Positions 44,527 through 53,700 of a DNA stretch of 64,000 nt are shown here, in pieces. A program made the translations under genes and the position numbers. This DNA is from an uncultured Alphaproteobacteria bacterium (lineage in GTDB: Bacteria > Pseudomonadota > Alphaproteobacteria > Caulobacterales > Caulobacteraceae). The first letter of the stretch is position 1; each line of letters starts with the position of its first letter. The notes under the pieces are model-generated. The model worked only from the letters and a program-made list of their open reading frames with translations. It was not told the origin of the DNA and did not search any database. Location of the stretch: positions 1-64,000 of the forward strand of contig CAIOSI010000016.1 in the NCBI GenBank assembly GCA_903860975.1, given 5' to 3'.

Positions 44527-45324
44527 TTATTTTGCCGCCTGCCGGAGACGTTCCACCAACTGAGGTTGGATCTCAAGGTTTCCGGCGCAGACCGAGCCTG
44601 CGGCCAAAACATCATCGTTTCCTTCAGCATCAGTGACCTTGCCGCCAGCCTCAGTGACGAGAAGCATGCCCGCAGCAAGATCCCAGCGTTTGAGGTCGCG
44701 CTCCCAGTAGCCGTCGTAGCGGCCGGCCGCGACCCATGCGAGATCAAGGGCCGCAGCGCCGAAGCGGCGAACGCCGGCGACGCGCTGGCTAATCTGATGC
44801 AGTTCCTTCAGGAACGTTGCGTGCTGTCCATGGCCCATGAACGGGATGCCGGTCGCCAACACCGACTCTTCCAAGCGGGTTCGGGCGGCCACGCGCAGGC
44901 GCTTATCATTGACGAAGCAGCCCTTGCCCTTCTCAGCCCAGAACAGCTCGTTGGTCACGGGATTGTAGGTCACGGCTGCGACCACAGCGCCCTCGCGCTG
45001 AAGGGCGATGTTGATCGCAAAGTGCGGGATCGCATGCAGGAAGTTGGTGGTGCCGTCGAGCGGGTCTACGATCCAGGTGTGGGTCTTGTCGGTGCCCTCG
45101 ATCATCCCGCGCTCTTCGCCCAGGAAGCCGTATCCAGGGCGGGCCTTGGTAAGGGCCTCGAAGATCGTCTGCTCGGCCTTGAGGTCGGCTGCAGAGACGA
45201 AATCGGCAGGAGCCTTCTTGGCCACCTGCAGCTCGCCAAGCTCGCCAAAGTCGCGATTGAGCCCGCGGGCTGCCTTGCGCGCGGCGTCGCTCATGACCTT
45301 CAGGAGGGCGGATTGAGTGCTCAC
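44527..45324 (-). CDS. suhB: Inositol monophosphatase family protein (SuhB-like)
   Basis: Mg2+-dependent sugar phosphatase of 265 residues. The GTG at 45324 begins the family sequence (STQSALLKVMSDAARKAARG); the open frame upstream looks noncoding. Metal and substrate sites: FLGEERG (E) and IVDPLDGTTNFLHAIPHF (DPLDGT motif), and the C-terminal RWDLAAGMLLVTEAGG (WDxAAG). SuhB of E. coli also acts as an rRNA antitermination factor. It lies just downstream of thiE on the same strand, a common alphaproteobacterial arrangement. Confidence 0.92.
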   Translation of the reverse strand: MSTQSALLKVMSDAARKAARGLNRDFGELGELQVAKKAPADFVSAADLKAEQTIFEALTKARPGYGFLGEERGMIEGTDKTHTWIVDPLDGTTNFLHAIPHFAINIALQREGAVVAAVTYNPVTNELFWAEKGKGCFVNDKRLRVAARTRLEESVLATGIPFMGHGQHATFLKELHQISQRVAGVRRFGAAALDLAWVAAGRYDGYWERDLKRWDLAAGMLLVTEAGGKVTDAEGNDDVLAAGSVCAGNLEIQPQLVERLRQAAK

Positions 45325-45397
45325 GATGGAAAAGATCTCGGACGGGTTTGAGGGCGCGGAACCTAGTGGCCGCGCATCATAGAAGCAAGGCGACCGG

Positions 45398-46048
45398 TCA
45401 AACCCGCGACGCGACACCCTTTGCGATCTCGACGTTGAAAGCCTGAACGGCGGCGGCCGGACCGTCCGCATAAGTCCAGACGCCGCCCGAGACGGCTAGG
45501 AAGTCGGCGCCGGCTGCGGCGAGCTGACGCGACGTCGCGACGGTTATTCCGCCTATCGCGACGCAAGGGACGACCATGTCGAGCTGCCAGCCACTCAGCA
45601 GCTCAGCCTCTGCGCGGCTAGACGCCGTCTTGGTGGTGGTCGGGAAAAAGGCTCCAAAGGCCACATAGTCGGCGCCGCCGTCTGCGGCTTCCATCGCCAG
45701 GTGAAGGCTGTCGTGGCAGGTCACGCCCACCATCTTGTCCTTGCCGACAAGGCCGCGCGCCGCTGCCAAGGTGCCGTCTGCCTGGCCGATGTGAACACCA
45801 TCGCAGCCAAGGCGTGCCGCAAGATCAGGCCTGTCGTTGAGGATCACAGCGACGTCGCGGCTCGCGGCGATCGGGAGAAGCGCCTCGACGGCCGCGCAGA
45901 TTATATCGTCGCAAACGCCCTTCAGACGGATCTGCAGGGCAGCAACGTCGCCAGCGTCGAGGGCGTGGGCGAGCAAATCGCCAAAGCCGGCGACGTCATC
46001 CAGCTTGGGCGGGGTGATCAGATAGAGGCGGCATAGGGGCGCAGGCAT
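45398..46048 (-). CDS. thiE: Thiamine phosphate synthase
   Basis: Joins the thiazole and pyrimidine moieties in thiamine biosynthesis. At 216 residues it has the expected length, with a TIM barrel signature: [36 protein letters not shown] and [35 protein letters not shown] (lacking the exact VSxH of E. coli ThiE, with CHD instead). [26 protein letters not shown] closes the phosphate-binding site. No TPP riboswitch is evident upstream. The CHD variant is usual in some alphaproteobacteria. Confidence 0.88.
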   Translation of the reverse strand: MPAPLCRLYLITPPKLDDVAGFGDLLAHALDAGDVAALQIRLKGVCDDIICAAVEALLPIAASRDVAVILNDRPDLAARLGCDGVHIGQADGTLAAARGLVGKDKMVGVTCHDSLHLAMEAADGGADYVAFGAFFPTTTKTASSRAEAELLSGWQLDMVVPCVAIGGITVATSRQLAAAGADFLAVSGGVWTYADGPAAAVQAFNVEIAKGVASRV

Positions 46049-46604
46049 GTCCGGTGTTAGGTCACCGCAGCAGCGGCCTCAAGGCGTAAGCTGTCAGCGC
46101 CGGCGTCAAAGCACTACCGATCGACACACTCGCAACCCAGCCAGAGCGCAGCCTGAGCGGGGCCAGAGGCGCGCCAAGCTCTGATGGCGGCAATTATCGG
46201 CCACATCATCGCCAACGTTCCCACGGAAGATCCCGTCGTCTCTGAAGTTGTTGCCCAGGATGACGGGGCGCAGGATCCCATCGCCAAAGAGCCTTGGCGC
46301 ATACGCATTGTCCGCATTGACCGCCTGGCGAAACAGGGCGCGAGGTCGGGAAAGGAACCGGCTGACAAACCGATCGTAAAGGCGAACTGCAAACGCGACA
46401 GTGTGGACGCGTCGAAATGTGTTGCGTGTCCTGGACGCCCACCGAAAATGTGCAGCCTGGGGGCTTGCAGCGCTAACAACGCGCCAACTCGGATAACGGG
46501 TACGTGACAGACACTCGCCAGGCTGTGAGATCAAATCGCACGGACTGGAACCTGTGCTTTAGCTTGGGGATTTGGGCTAAGACGTTCCCTCTATGGAGGC
46601 ACAA
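46049..46604. other. Gene-poor region with a possible cydA-like remnant
   Basis: No intact gene is visible. On the minus strand, about 46369-46419, a frame reads HFDASTLSRLQFAFTIG, which resembles the N-terminus of cytochrome bd oxidase subunit I (LSRxQFAFTIGFHF). What follows does not continue as CydA. A GGAGG at the right end is the Shine-Dalgarno of the TspO-like gene. The fragment call is weak. Confidence 0.3.
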
Positions 46605-47162
46605 ATGAGAGAAAATCCGGTCCGGGGCGCGGTTGATCGTTTGACCAACAGCCGTGGCCGCTCCGCGCAGCATATCTTGGTCGGCGTGGGGCTGACGCTC
46701 GGAGCCGTCGCAATCTCGGCGCTGGTGGCGCGACTGAACGCGCCCATCGAAGACGACTATGAAATCTATTCTGACTACGAAGAGCCTGTGGCCATCGCGC
46801 CTAAGCCGCGCTCGAGACTGTTCGCCAACGTGTGGCCGCCGTTATTCATGGCTTTGACCTTATCTGGCCTTCGCATTTGGAATGCGCCCAAAAGTCCAGA
46901 GCGAACCCAGGCTCTGACCCTTTGGGGCGCAGTGCAGGCGCTGAACGCCGCTTGGATGGCGCTTGGTCCCAAGCGGCTGGGTGGACAACTGGCCACCGCC
47001 ATTGCTTCGGTAGGGACCGCTGGAGCCTATGTCTGGCGCGCGCGGAAGGTCGATGCGACGGCAGCCAATCTGGTTGCGCCTTACGTCGGCTGGTTTGGTG
47101 TCGCCAACGTCGTGACCGAGGCGCTTTCGCGCCGGCCTAGCCAGACCAGGATCATCTACTAG
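46605..47162 (+). CDS. TspO/MBR-like membrane protein
   Basis: A 185-residue protein with an N-terminal membrane segment (LVGVGLTLGAVAISALVARL), a charged stretch (EDDYEIYSDYEE) and four more hydrophobic segments. VWPPLFMALTLSGLRIW, ALTLWGAVQALNAAWMALG and VDATAANLVAPYVGWFGVANV resemble the five-helix TspO/MBR fold, including the final W-K-V-D-x-x-A-A-x-x-L-x-P-Y. TspO proteins bind tetrapyrroles. ATG 46605 is preferred to 46593 because GGAGG sits 5 bases upstream. The Asp/Glu-rich loop is unusual for the family. Confidence 0.6.
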   Translation: MRENPVRGAVDRLTNSRGRSAQHILVGVGLTLGAVAISALVARLNAPIEDDYEIYSDYEEPVAIAPKPRSRLFANVWPPLFMALTLSGLRIWNAPKSPERTQALTLWGAVQALNAAWMALGPKRLGGQLATAIASVGTAGAYVWRARKVDATAANLVAPYVGWFGVANVVTEALSRRPSQTRIIY

Positions 47163-47220
47163 CGCAGGCGTAAGCTTCGCCTTAGGCTCGCTTTCAAGAA
47201 CAAGGGTTGGGAGCGAAACG

Positions 47221-48876
47221 ATGGTTGCGGCAGCGAACGCCGAGGTGAAGGCGCGTGGGTCGGACCGGCTGGTGATCGCCGGTGCCTCGGCGGGTACCGT
47301 CTTTGAGTGGTACGACTTCTATCTGTATGGCTCGCTGGCGTCGTTTATCACCGAGCAATTCTTTTCGGGCGTCAACGCCACGACCGGCTACATCTTCGCG
47401 CTTCTGGCCTTTGCAGCAGGCTTCGCGGTCCGCCCGTTCGGTGCCATCGTCTTCGGCCGGCTAGGTGACCTGTGGGGTCGCAAGAACACGTTTCTCGTGA
47501 CCATGACCCTGATGGGGTTGGCGACTTTCGGCGTGGGTCTCTTGCCGAGCTACAACCGCATCGGGGTGGCCGCGCCTGTGTTGCTCATCATCATGCGGCT
47601 TATCCAGGGCCTTGCCCTGGGCGGCGAATACGGTGGGGCGGCCACCTACGTCGCAGAACACGCCCCTGCGGGTAAACGTGGCCTCTACACGAGCTGGATC
47701 CAAACCACCGCGACCTTCGGGTTGTTCCTGAGCCTGATCGTCATCATCGTGGCGCGCACGCGGCTGGGCGAGGAAGCGTTCAAGGCATGGGGTTGGCGCA
47801 TCCCGTTCCTGGTTTCAGCCGTGCTGCTGATCGTTTCGCTGTGGATTCGTCTCAAACTCAACGAGAGCCCCGTCTTCCAGAAGATGGTTGATGAAGGCTC
47901 GACGTCAAAGGCCCCGCTCACCGAAAGCTTTGCCCGCTGGCCAAACTTGAAACTCGTACTGCTCGCGCTCGCGGGCCTCACAGCCGGCCAGGCCGTCGTC
48001 TGGTATACCGGCCAATTCTACAGCCTGTTCTTCCTTGAAAAGACCCTGAAGATCGACGGCGTCCTGACCAACGAGCTCGTCGCTGTCGCCCTGTTGCTCG
48101 CCACACCGTTCTTCGTGGTGTTCGGTTGGCTCTCGGACAAGATCGGGCGAAAGCCGATCATCCTGGCGGGTTGCTTGCTGGCTGTGCTGACCTATTTCCC
48201 GATTTTCAAAGCCATCACTGTGGCAGCCAACCCGCAGCTGGCTGCGGCCACCGCCTCCGCACCCGTGACAGTTGTCGCCGACCCCGCTGACTGTGCCTTC
48301 CAATTCGATCCCGTGGGCAAAAAGACGTTCGCGTCTTCCTGCGACCTGGTGAAGTCGGCGCTAGCGACCGCCGGCGTCAGCTACGCCAACCAAGCCGCGC
48401 CCAGTGGCTCAGTGGCGCAGGTCCATATCGGTGCGATCAATCTTTCAAGTTTCAAGGGCGAGTCCCTGCCGCCGGCAGAGCTCAAAAAACAGAAGGCGGC
48501 TTGGACCAAGACACTTGGCTCAGCGCTGAAGACGGCGGGCTACCCGGCCAAAGCCGACCCCGCGAAGATCAATACCCCCGTGCTGATCGGACTGCTCTGG
48601 CTACTGGTGCTCTATGTCACCATGGTCTACGGGCCGATCGCCGCAGCGCTGGTGGAGATGTTCCCCGCACGGATCCGCTATACCTCGATGAGCCTGCCCT
48701 ATCACGTTGGCAATGGCTGGTTTGGAGGGTTCCTTCCGACCACGGCCTTCGCCATGGTCGCAGCAACGGGGAACATCTACTACGGGCTCTGGTACCCGGT
48801 CGTTGTCGCTGGCGTGACCTTCATCATCGGCCTGGTCTTCGTCAAAGAAATGCGCGGGGCGAAGATCGAGGCGTAG
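47221..48876 (+). CDS. MHS-family MFS transporter with a soluble insert
   Basis: Symporter of 551 residues. The MHS core is clear: VFEWYDFYLYGSLASFITEQ, AVRPFGAIVFGRLGDLWGRK, RLIQGLALGGEYGGAATYVAEHAP and WLSDKIGRKPIILAGCLLA. Between helices 8 and 9 it carries about 115 extra residues (about 337-455) that are hydrophilic, contain two Cys (DCAF and SSCDLV) and are not membrane-spanning, a periplasmic-side loop by topology. Helices resume at NTPVLIGLLWLLVLYVTMVYG and a normal C-terminus follows. The substrate is not known. Intergenic distance to the TspO-like gene is 58 bases. Confidence 0.87.
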   Translation: MVAAANAEVKARGSDRLVIAGASAGTVFEWYDFYLYGSLASFITEQFFSGVNATTGYIFALLAFAAGFAVRPFGAIVFGRLGDLWGRKNTFLVTMTLMGLATFGVGLLPSYNRIGVAAPVLLIIMRLIQGLALGGEYGGAATYVAEHAPAGKRGLYTSWIQTTATFGLFLSLIVIIVARTRLGEEAFKAWGWRIPFLVSAVLLIVSLWIRLKLNESPVFQKMVDEGSTSKAPLTESFARWPNLKLVLLALAGLTAGQAVVWYTGQFYSLFFLEKTLKIDGVLTNELVAVALLLATPFFVVFGWLSDKIGRKPIILAGCLLAVLTYFPIFKAITVAANPQLAAATASAPVTVVADPADCAFQFDPVGKKTFASSCDLVKSALATAGVSYANQAAPSGSVAQVHIGAINLSSFKGESLPPAELKKQKAAWTKTLGSALKTAGYPAKADPAKINTPVLIGLLWLLVLYVTMVYGPIAAALVEMFPARIRYTSMSLPYHVGNGWFGGFLPTTAFAMVAATGNIYYGLWYPVVVAGVTFIIGLVFVKEMRGAKIEA

Positions 48877-48903
48877 TCATCCGGCCCGGGGTAGGGCGCG
48901 AAC

Positions 48904-49989
48904 TTACTCGGCCGCTTGGCGCGTCATGCCGATCTTTGGCGCGAGTTCACCTGCGGAATAGCGCTTGGCCATGGCCGTCATGGGTAGCGGCGTGATCTTG
49001 CTGGCCCACCCGGCGGTGCCGAATTCCTCGAAGCGCTGGCCCACCACTGTGCGCATCGCGTCCATCGCCGGCTTCAGATACTTGCGCGGGTCGAACTCGC
49101 CGGGGTTCTCGGCGAAGACCTTTCGAATGGCGCCGGTCATGGCCATCCGGTTGTCGGTGTCGATGTTGATCTTTCGTACGCCGTGCTTGATGCCGCGCTG
49201 GATCTCTTCCACCGGGACGCCCCAGGTTTGGGGCATCTCGCCGCCATACTGATTGATGATGTCCTGCAGGTCCTGTGGAACCGAAGACGAGCCGTGCATC
49301 ACCAAGTGGGTGTTGGGCAGGCGGCGGTGAATCTCTTCGATTACGTTCATCGCCAAAACGTCGCCGTCGGGCTTTCGGGTGAATTTGTAGGCGCCGTGGC
49401 TTGTGCCCATGGCAATGGCCAGGGCATCGACGTGGGTTGCCTTCACGAAATCAACGGCTTGGTCGGGATCGGTTAGCAACTGGTCGTGGCCGAGCTTGCC
49501 TTCGAAGCCGTGACCGTCTTCTTTCTCGCCCATGCCGGTTTCGAGGCTGCCGAGCACGCCGAGTTCGCCCTCTACGCTGGCACCCACCCAGTGGGCCATG
49601 TCAACGACAGCCTTGGTGACGGCGACGTTGTAGTCATAGTCGGCTGGCGTCTTGGCGTCGGCTTTCAGCGAGCCGTCCATCATGACGCTCGTGAAGCCGA
49701 ACTGGATGGCCGTGGCGCAGGTCGCCTCGTTGTTTCCATGGTCTTGATGCATGCAGATCGGAATGTGCGGATACATCTCCGCGAGCGCGTCGATCAGGTG
49801 CTTAAGGACGATGTCGTTGGCATAGGAACGCGCACCGCGGCTGGCCTGGATGATCACCGGGGCGTCAGCAGCGTCGGCGGCCTCGAGGATCGCAAGGCCC
49901 TGTTCCATATTGTTGATATTGAAGGCCGGCACGCCATAGCTGTGCTCGGCGGCATGGTCGAGGAGTTGTCTCAGCGTAATTCGGGCCAT
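48904..49989 (-). CDS. fba: Class II fructose-bisphosphate aldolase
   Basis: Zn-dependent aldolase converting fructose-1,6-bisphosphate and DHAP plus glyceraldehyde-3-phosphate; it may also serve sedoheptulose-bisphosphate formation. 361 residues. Class II motifs: [38 protein letters not shown] (metal-binding His), [17 protein letters not shown] and [16 protein letters not shown], with HGSSSVPQD near the end. Last gene of the operon that begins with tkt; 17 bases after pgk. The sequence is of the type used in Calvin/pentose-phosphate operons. Confidence 0.95.
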   Translation of the reverse strand: MARITLRQLLDHAAEHSYGVPAFNINNMEQGLAILEAADAADAPVIIQASRGARSYANDIVLKHLIDALAEMYPHIPICMHQDHGNNEATCATAIQFGFTSVMMDGSLKADAKTPADYDYNVAVTKAVVDMAHWVGASVEGELGVLGSLETGMGEKEDGHGFEGKLGHDQLLTDPDQAVDFVKATHVDALAIAMGTSHGAYKFTRKPDGDVLAMNVIEEIHRRLPNTHLVMHGSSSVPQDLQDIINQYGGEMPQTWGVPVEEIQRGIKHGVRKINIDTDNRMAMTGAIRKVFAENPGEFDPRKYLKPAMDAMRTVVGQRFEEFGTAGWASKITPLPMTAMAKRYSAGELAPKIGMTRQAAE

Positions 49990-50005
49990 CGTCTCTTACC
50001 GTTCT

Positions 50006-51196
50006 TTATCGGGACAGTGCTGCAACACCGGGCAGTGTTTTGCCCTCCATCCATTCAAGAAACGCGCCGCCTGCCGTCGAGACGAAAGTGAAATCGCTCG
50101 CAACGGCGGCTGCGTTCAGGGCCGCTACCGTATCACCACCACCGGCCACCGCCACCAACTTGCCATCAGACACGAGTTTCGCGGCATAACGCGCCGCTTC
50201 CATTGTGCCTCTGTCGAAGGGGGGCATCTCGAAGACGCCGAGCGGGCCGTTCCAGATCAGGGTCTTGGAATTGGCCATGGCGCGGCACAAGCGCTCGACC
50301 GTTTCGGGGCCAGCGTCCAAAATTCGTTCGTCCTCATCGATGGAGCCCACGTCGCGTACCCGGGCCGGCGCGCCGGGCGCGAGTTTCTCGGCCACGACGA
50401 TGTCCAGCGGTAGGAAGAGTTTGCAGTTATTTTGGCCGGCCAGACGGATCACGTCTCGCGCGGTTTCCGCCAGTTCCTTCTCGCAATAGGAGGCACCGAC
50501 GTCATGGCCTTGTGCATAGAGGAAGGTGTTGGCCATACCACCGCCGATGGCGAGCTTGTCCAGCTTGGTGACGAGGTGGCGCAGCAGGTCGAGTTTGGTC
50601 GAGACCTTCGAGCCTCCGACGATCCCCATAACGGGCCGCTCTGGATGACCCAGGGCGCGGTCGAGCGCATCGAGTTCAAGCCGCATTTGTTCGCCGGCGT
50701 AGGCGGGCAGGCGATGGGCCAAAGCCTCGGTGGAGGCATGGGCCCGGTGAGCAGCGGAAAAGGCATCATTGACATAAAGGTCGCCGTTTGCGGCGAGCGC
50801 GTCGGCAAACTTTCGGTCATTCGCCTCCTCGCCCGCATGGAAGCGGACGTTTTCCAGCAACAGGACATAGCCAGGTAACATGGCAGCGACCGCCGCGCGC
50901 GCCTTGGGCCCGATGCAATCGTGTGCAAAGCCAACCGCGACACCCAAAACCTTTGCCAAAGGCGCCACAATTGGCTCGAGGCTCATACTCGGTACGACCT
51001 TGCCCTTCGGGCGATCGAAGTGGGCGAGCAAGATGACCTTGGCGCCGCCCTTGCGCAGCTTCTCCACCGTGGGGATGGCCGCCCTCAGGCGGGTGTCGTC
51101 GGTAACCTTGCCGGCTTCCATCGGGACATTGAAATCGACACGGACGAGGGCCCGTTTTCCTGGAAGATCCGCCTGGTCGAGTGTCAGGAATGCCAT
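50006..51196 (-). CDS. pgk: Phosphoglycerate kinase
   Basis: ATP-linked interconversion of 1,3-bisphosphoglycerate and 3-phosphoglycerate, 396 residues. Recognised by RALVRVDFNVPME near the N-terminus, LLENVRFHAGEE, AHRAHASTEALAH, GIVGGSKVSTKLDLL and the nucleotide-binding VAVAGGGDTVAALN at the C-terminus. Nine bases after gap on the same strand. With gap and fba it supports both glycolysis and gluconeogenesis; the reverse direction fits the glyoxylate shunt genes elsewhere in the window. Confidence 0.96.
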   Translation of the reverse strand: MAFLTLDQADLPGKRALVRVDFNVPMEAGKVTDDTRLRAAIPTVEKLRKGGAKVILLAHFDRPKGKVVPSMSLEPIVAPLAKVLGVAVGFAHDCIGPKARAAVAAMLPGYVLLLENVRFHAGEEANDRKFADALAANGDLYVNDAFSAAHRAHASTEALAHRLPAYAGEQMRLELDALDRALGHPERPVMGIVGGSKVSTKLDLLRHLVTKLDKLAIGGGMANTFLYAQGHDVGASYCEKELAETARDVIRLAGQNNCKLFLPLDIVVAEKLAPGAPARVRDVGSIDEDERILDAGPETVERLCRAMANSKTLIWNGPLGVFEMPPFDRGTMEAARYAAKLVSDGKLVAVAGGGDTVAALNAAAVASDFTFVSTAGGAFLEWMEGKTLPGVAALSR

Positions 51197-51205
51197 TCGG
51201 ATCGT

Positions 51206-52216
51206 CTAGATCAGTTTCGCCATGGCCAGCGCGGTATCGCTCATCCGCGTCGAGAAGCCCCACTCATTGTCATACCAGGAAAGCACCCGGCCCAGGCCGC
51301 CATCGACGATCTGGGTCTGGGCAAGGGCCACGGTTGAGGATGCGGCCACGTGGTTGAAGTCGATCGAGACCAGCGGGTCCTGGGTCACTGCCAGGATCTT
51401 GTGCAGGGGCCCCTTGGCGGCGGCGGCTTCCATGGCCTGGTTGATTTCCTCCACGCTGACCTTTTTGCCAGGCACGAAGGTCAGGTCGACGACCGAGACG
51501 TTCGGGGTCGGCACGCGGATCGAGGAGCCGTCGAGCTTTCCGGCGAGCGCAGGGATCACCAGACCCAGCGCCTTGGCGGCGCCGGTCGAAGTCGGGATCA
51601 TCGACATGGCCGCCGCACGGGCGCGATAGAGGTCCTTGTGCAGGGTGTCGAGCGTCGGCTGGTCGCCCGTGTAGGAGTGGATCGTGGTCATGTAGCCGCG
51701 CTCGATGCCGCACAGTTCCTGCAGAACGTGAGCGACAGGCGCCAGGCAGTTGGTGGTGCAAGATGCGTTGGAGATTACCAGGTCGTCCGCCGTGAGCGCC
51801 TCGTGGTTCACGCCGTAGACGATGGTCTTATCGGCGTTGTCGCAGGGTGCAGAAACGATCACCCGCTTGGCTCCGGCCTCGAGATGAGCTGCAGCCTTGT
51901 CGCGGCTGGTGAAGAGGCCTGTGCATTCCAGCGCGATGTCGACCTTAAGCTCCTTGTGAGGAAGCTCCGCCGGGTTGCGGATGGCTGTGACCTTGATCGG
52001 GCCTAAGCCCACGTCGATGGTGTCGCCATCGACCGTCACCGTGCCTGGGAACCGACCGTGCACGCTGTCGTAGCGCAGCAGGTGGGCATTGATCTCAACA
52101 GAGCCAAGGTCGTTGATCGCCACCACCTCGATGTCGCGGCGCGCATGTTCGACGATCGAGCGCAGGACAAGCCTGCCGATGCGGCCGAAACCATTAATGG
52201 CGACACGGACGGTCAT
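51206..52216 (-). CDS. gap: Glyceraldehyde-3-phosphate dehydrogenase
   Basis: Tetrameric dehydrogenase of 336 residues. The Rossmann site is [14 protein letters not shown], with AINDLGSVE for NAD-type recognition (D36). The catalytic C153 is in [13 protein letters not shown] and [14 protein letters not shown] and [13 protein letters not shown] complete the family pattern. First of the gap-pgk-fba trio; the 287-base gap upstream, between it and purT, should carry its promoter even though purT and tkt read in the same direction. Confidence 0.96.
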   Translation of the reverse strand: MTVRVAINGFGRIGRLVLRSIVEHARRDIEVVAINDLGSVEINAHLLRYDSVHGRFPGTVTVDGDTIDVGLGPIKVTAIRNPAELPHKELKVDIALECTGLFTSRDKAAAHLEAGAKRVIVSAPCDNADKTIVYGVNHEALTADDLVISNASCTTNCLAPVAHVLQELCGIERGYMTTIHSYTGDQPTLDTLHKDLYRARAAAMSMIPTSTGAAKALGLVIPALAGKLDGSSIRVPTPNVSVVDLTFVPGKKVSVEEINQAMEAAAAKGPLHKILAVTQDPLVSIDFNHVAASSTVALAQTQIVDGGLGRVLSWYDNEWGFSTRMSDTALAMAKLI

Positions 52217-52503
52217 GGAACTAGTCCCCTCTGATGATCCCAGTGGAGCGGTTTCTTCTCGTCGAGGGCGCTCAAGTCAACCCCCGCCCCCTTCTATCCG
52301 CTTAAACACTGAAGTGGCGACTTGGCGAAGTCCGAGGTTTGATAAATCGCGTTCGGCCGCGTTCGGACAGAAGAGGTCGCAGGCCCCAGTTGTTGCCGTC
52401 TCGCGACGAGCAGCTTGGCGGTTTTGGAAAAATGGATCCGCGAGCCCCGCAGTCTGCGCAAGCGCAGCCTCGAGCCTGAGCGCGGGTTTCTGACCGAACC
52501 TGA

Positions 52504-53697
52504 CTAGACCGTGACCGGCCTCACCTTGCCGGCGGCCTGTGTGGCGCGAGCGCGAGCCTCCTCAACACTCGCGCCGCGCGCGAGGGCTACGCCCATGCGG
52601 CGGCGTAGAAAGCTTTCCGGCTTGCCGAACAAGCGCAAATCCGCGCCCAAAACACTGAGCGCCTCTGCGACGCCTTCGAAGGCGACACCCTTGGCTTCAA
52701 GACTGCCATAGATCACCGCGCTCGCGCCGGGCTCGCGCAGGCTGACATCTACCGGCAAGCCAAGGATCGCTCGGGCATGGATGGCGAATTCGCTCTGGTA
52801 TTGGGTCGCGAGCGTCACCAGGCCGGTGTCATGGGGGCGCGGACTAACCTCTGAGAACCACACCTCGTCGCCCTTCACAAAGAGCTCCACCCCGAACAGG
52901 CCCTGGCCGCCCAGGGCATCGGTCACCTTGCGGGCGATGTCGCGCGACGATTTGAGCGCGGTGGGGCTCATGGGCTGGGGCTGCCAACTCTCCACATAGT
53001 CACCCTTCACCTGCCGATGACCGATGGGTTCGCAAAAGCTGGTCGTGACTTGGCCGTCCTTCACACTGCGAACGGTGAGTAGGGTGATTTCGAAATCGAA
53101 GTCGACACGTCCTTCGACGATGACCCGGGCTTGCTCCACGCGCCCGCTTTCAAGGGCGTAGCGCCAGGCCTCAGCGATACCATCGGAGCCCTCGACGAAG
53201 GACTGGCCCTTGCCCGAGGAACTCATCACCGGCTTCACAAAGCAGGGGAACCCGACCACCTCAGCACCTGCCGCCAGTTCCGCCTGCGTCGAGGCAAAGG
53301 CAAAGGCGCTTGTCGGTAGACCAAGCGCCTCGGCTGCCAACCGGCGAATACCCTCACGGTTCATGGTGAGCTGTGCCGCGCGCGCTGTCGGGATCACGAT
53401 CGCAAGACCCGCCGCCTCTATGGCCACCAACTCGTCGGTGGCGATGGCTTCGATCTCCGGGACGATAAGATGCGGCCGCTCAGTTTCGACCAGCGCGCGC
53501 AGCGCCTTAGCGTCGGTCATGGCGATCACGTGGCTGCGGTGAGCGACCTGCATGGCCGGCGCGTTGGAGTAGCGGTCGACCGCGATCACCTCGCAGCCCA
53601 GCCGTTGCAGCTCGATCGCCACCTCTTTGCCAAGCTCCCCGGAGCCCAGGAGCATCACCTTGATGGCGGACGGCGAAAGGGGGGTGCCTAAGCGCAT
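52504..53697 (-). CDS. purT: Formate-dependent GAR formyltransferase
   Basis: ATP-grasp enzyme that formylates glycinamide ribonucleotide with formate in purine synthesis, 397 residues. Seen are [42 protein letters not shown] and [20 protein letters not shown], plus [29 protein letters not shown], typical of PurT. It begins 3 bases after tkt, so transketolase and PurT are co-transcribed. Finding it inside the tkt/gap/pgk/fba block is not the usual Caulobacter order, though no sign of transfer is apparent. Confidence 0.94.
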   Translation of the reverse strand: MRLGTPLSPSAIKVMLLGSGELGKEVAIELQRLGCEVIAVDRYSNAPAMQVAHRSHVIAMTDAKALRALVETERPHLIVPEIEAIATDELVAIEAAGLAIVIPTARAAQLTMNREGIRRLAAEALGLPTSAFAFASTQAELAAGAEVVGFPCFVKPVMSSSGKGQSFVEGSDGIAEAWRYALESGRVEQARVIVEGRVDFDFEITLLTVRSVKDGQVTTSFCEPIGHRQVKGDYVESWQPQPMSPTALKSSRDIARKVTDALGGQGLFGVELFVKGDEVWFSEVSPRPHDTGLVTLATQYQSEFAIHARAILGLPVDVSLREPGASAVIYGSLEAKGVAFEGVAEALSVLGADLRLFGKPESFLRRRMGVALARGASVEEARARATQAAGKVRPVTV

Positions 53698-53700
53698 GGC

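Noticed and set aside
43831..45351. 506-codon plus-strand frame across the phosphodiesterase and inositol-phosphatase genes
   Set aside because: It spans two well-recognised minus-strand genes and the spacer between them, so it is an antisense shadow.
52089..52493. 134-codon plus-strand frame across the gap start and the spacer before purT
   Set aside because: It begins antisense inside gap and continues through a spacer with no family resemblance; the spacer more likely holds the gap promoter.
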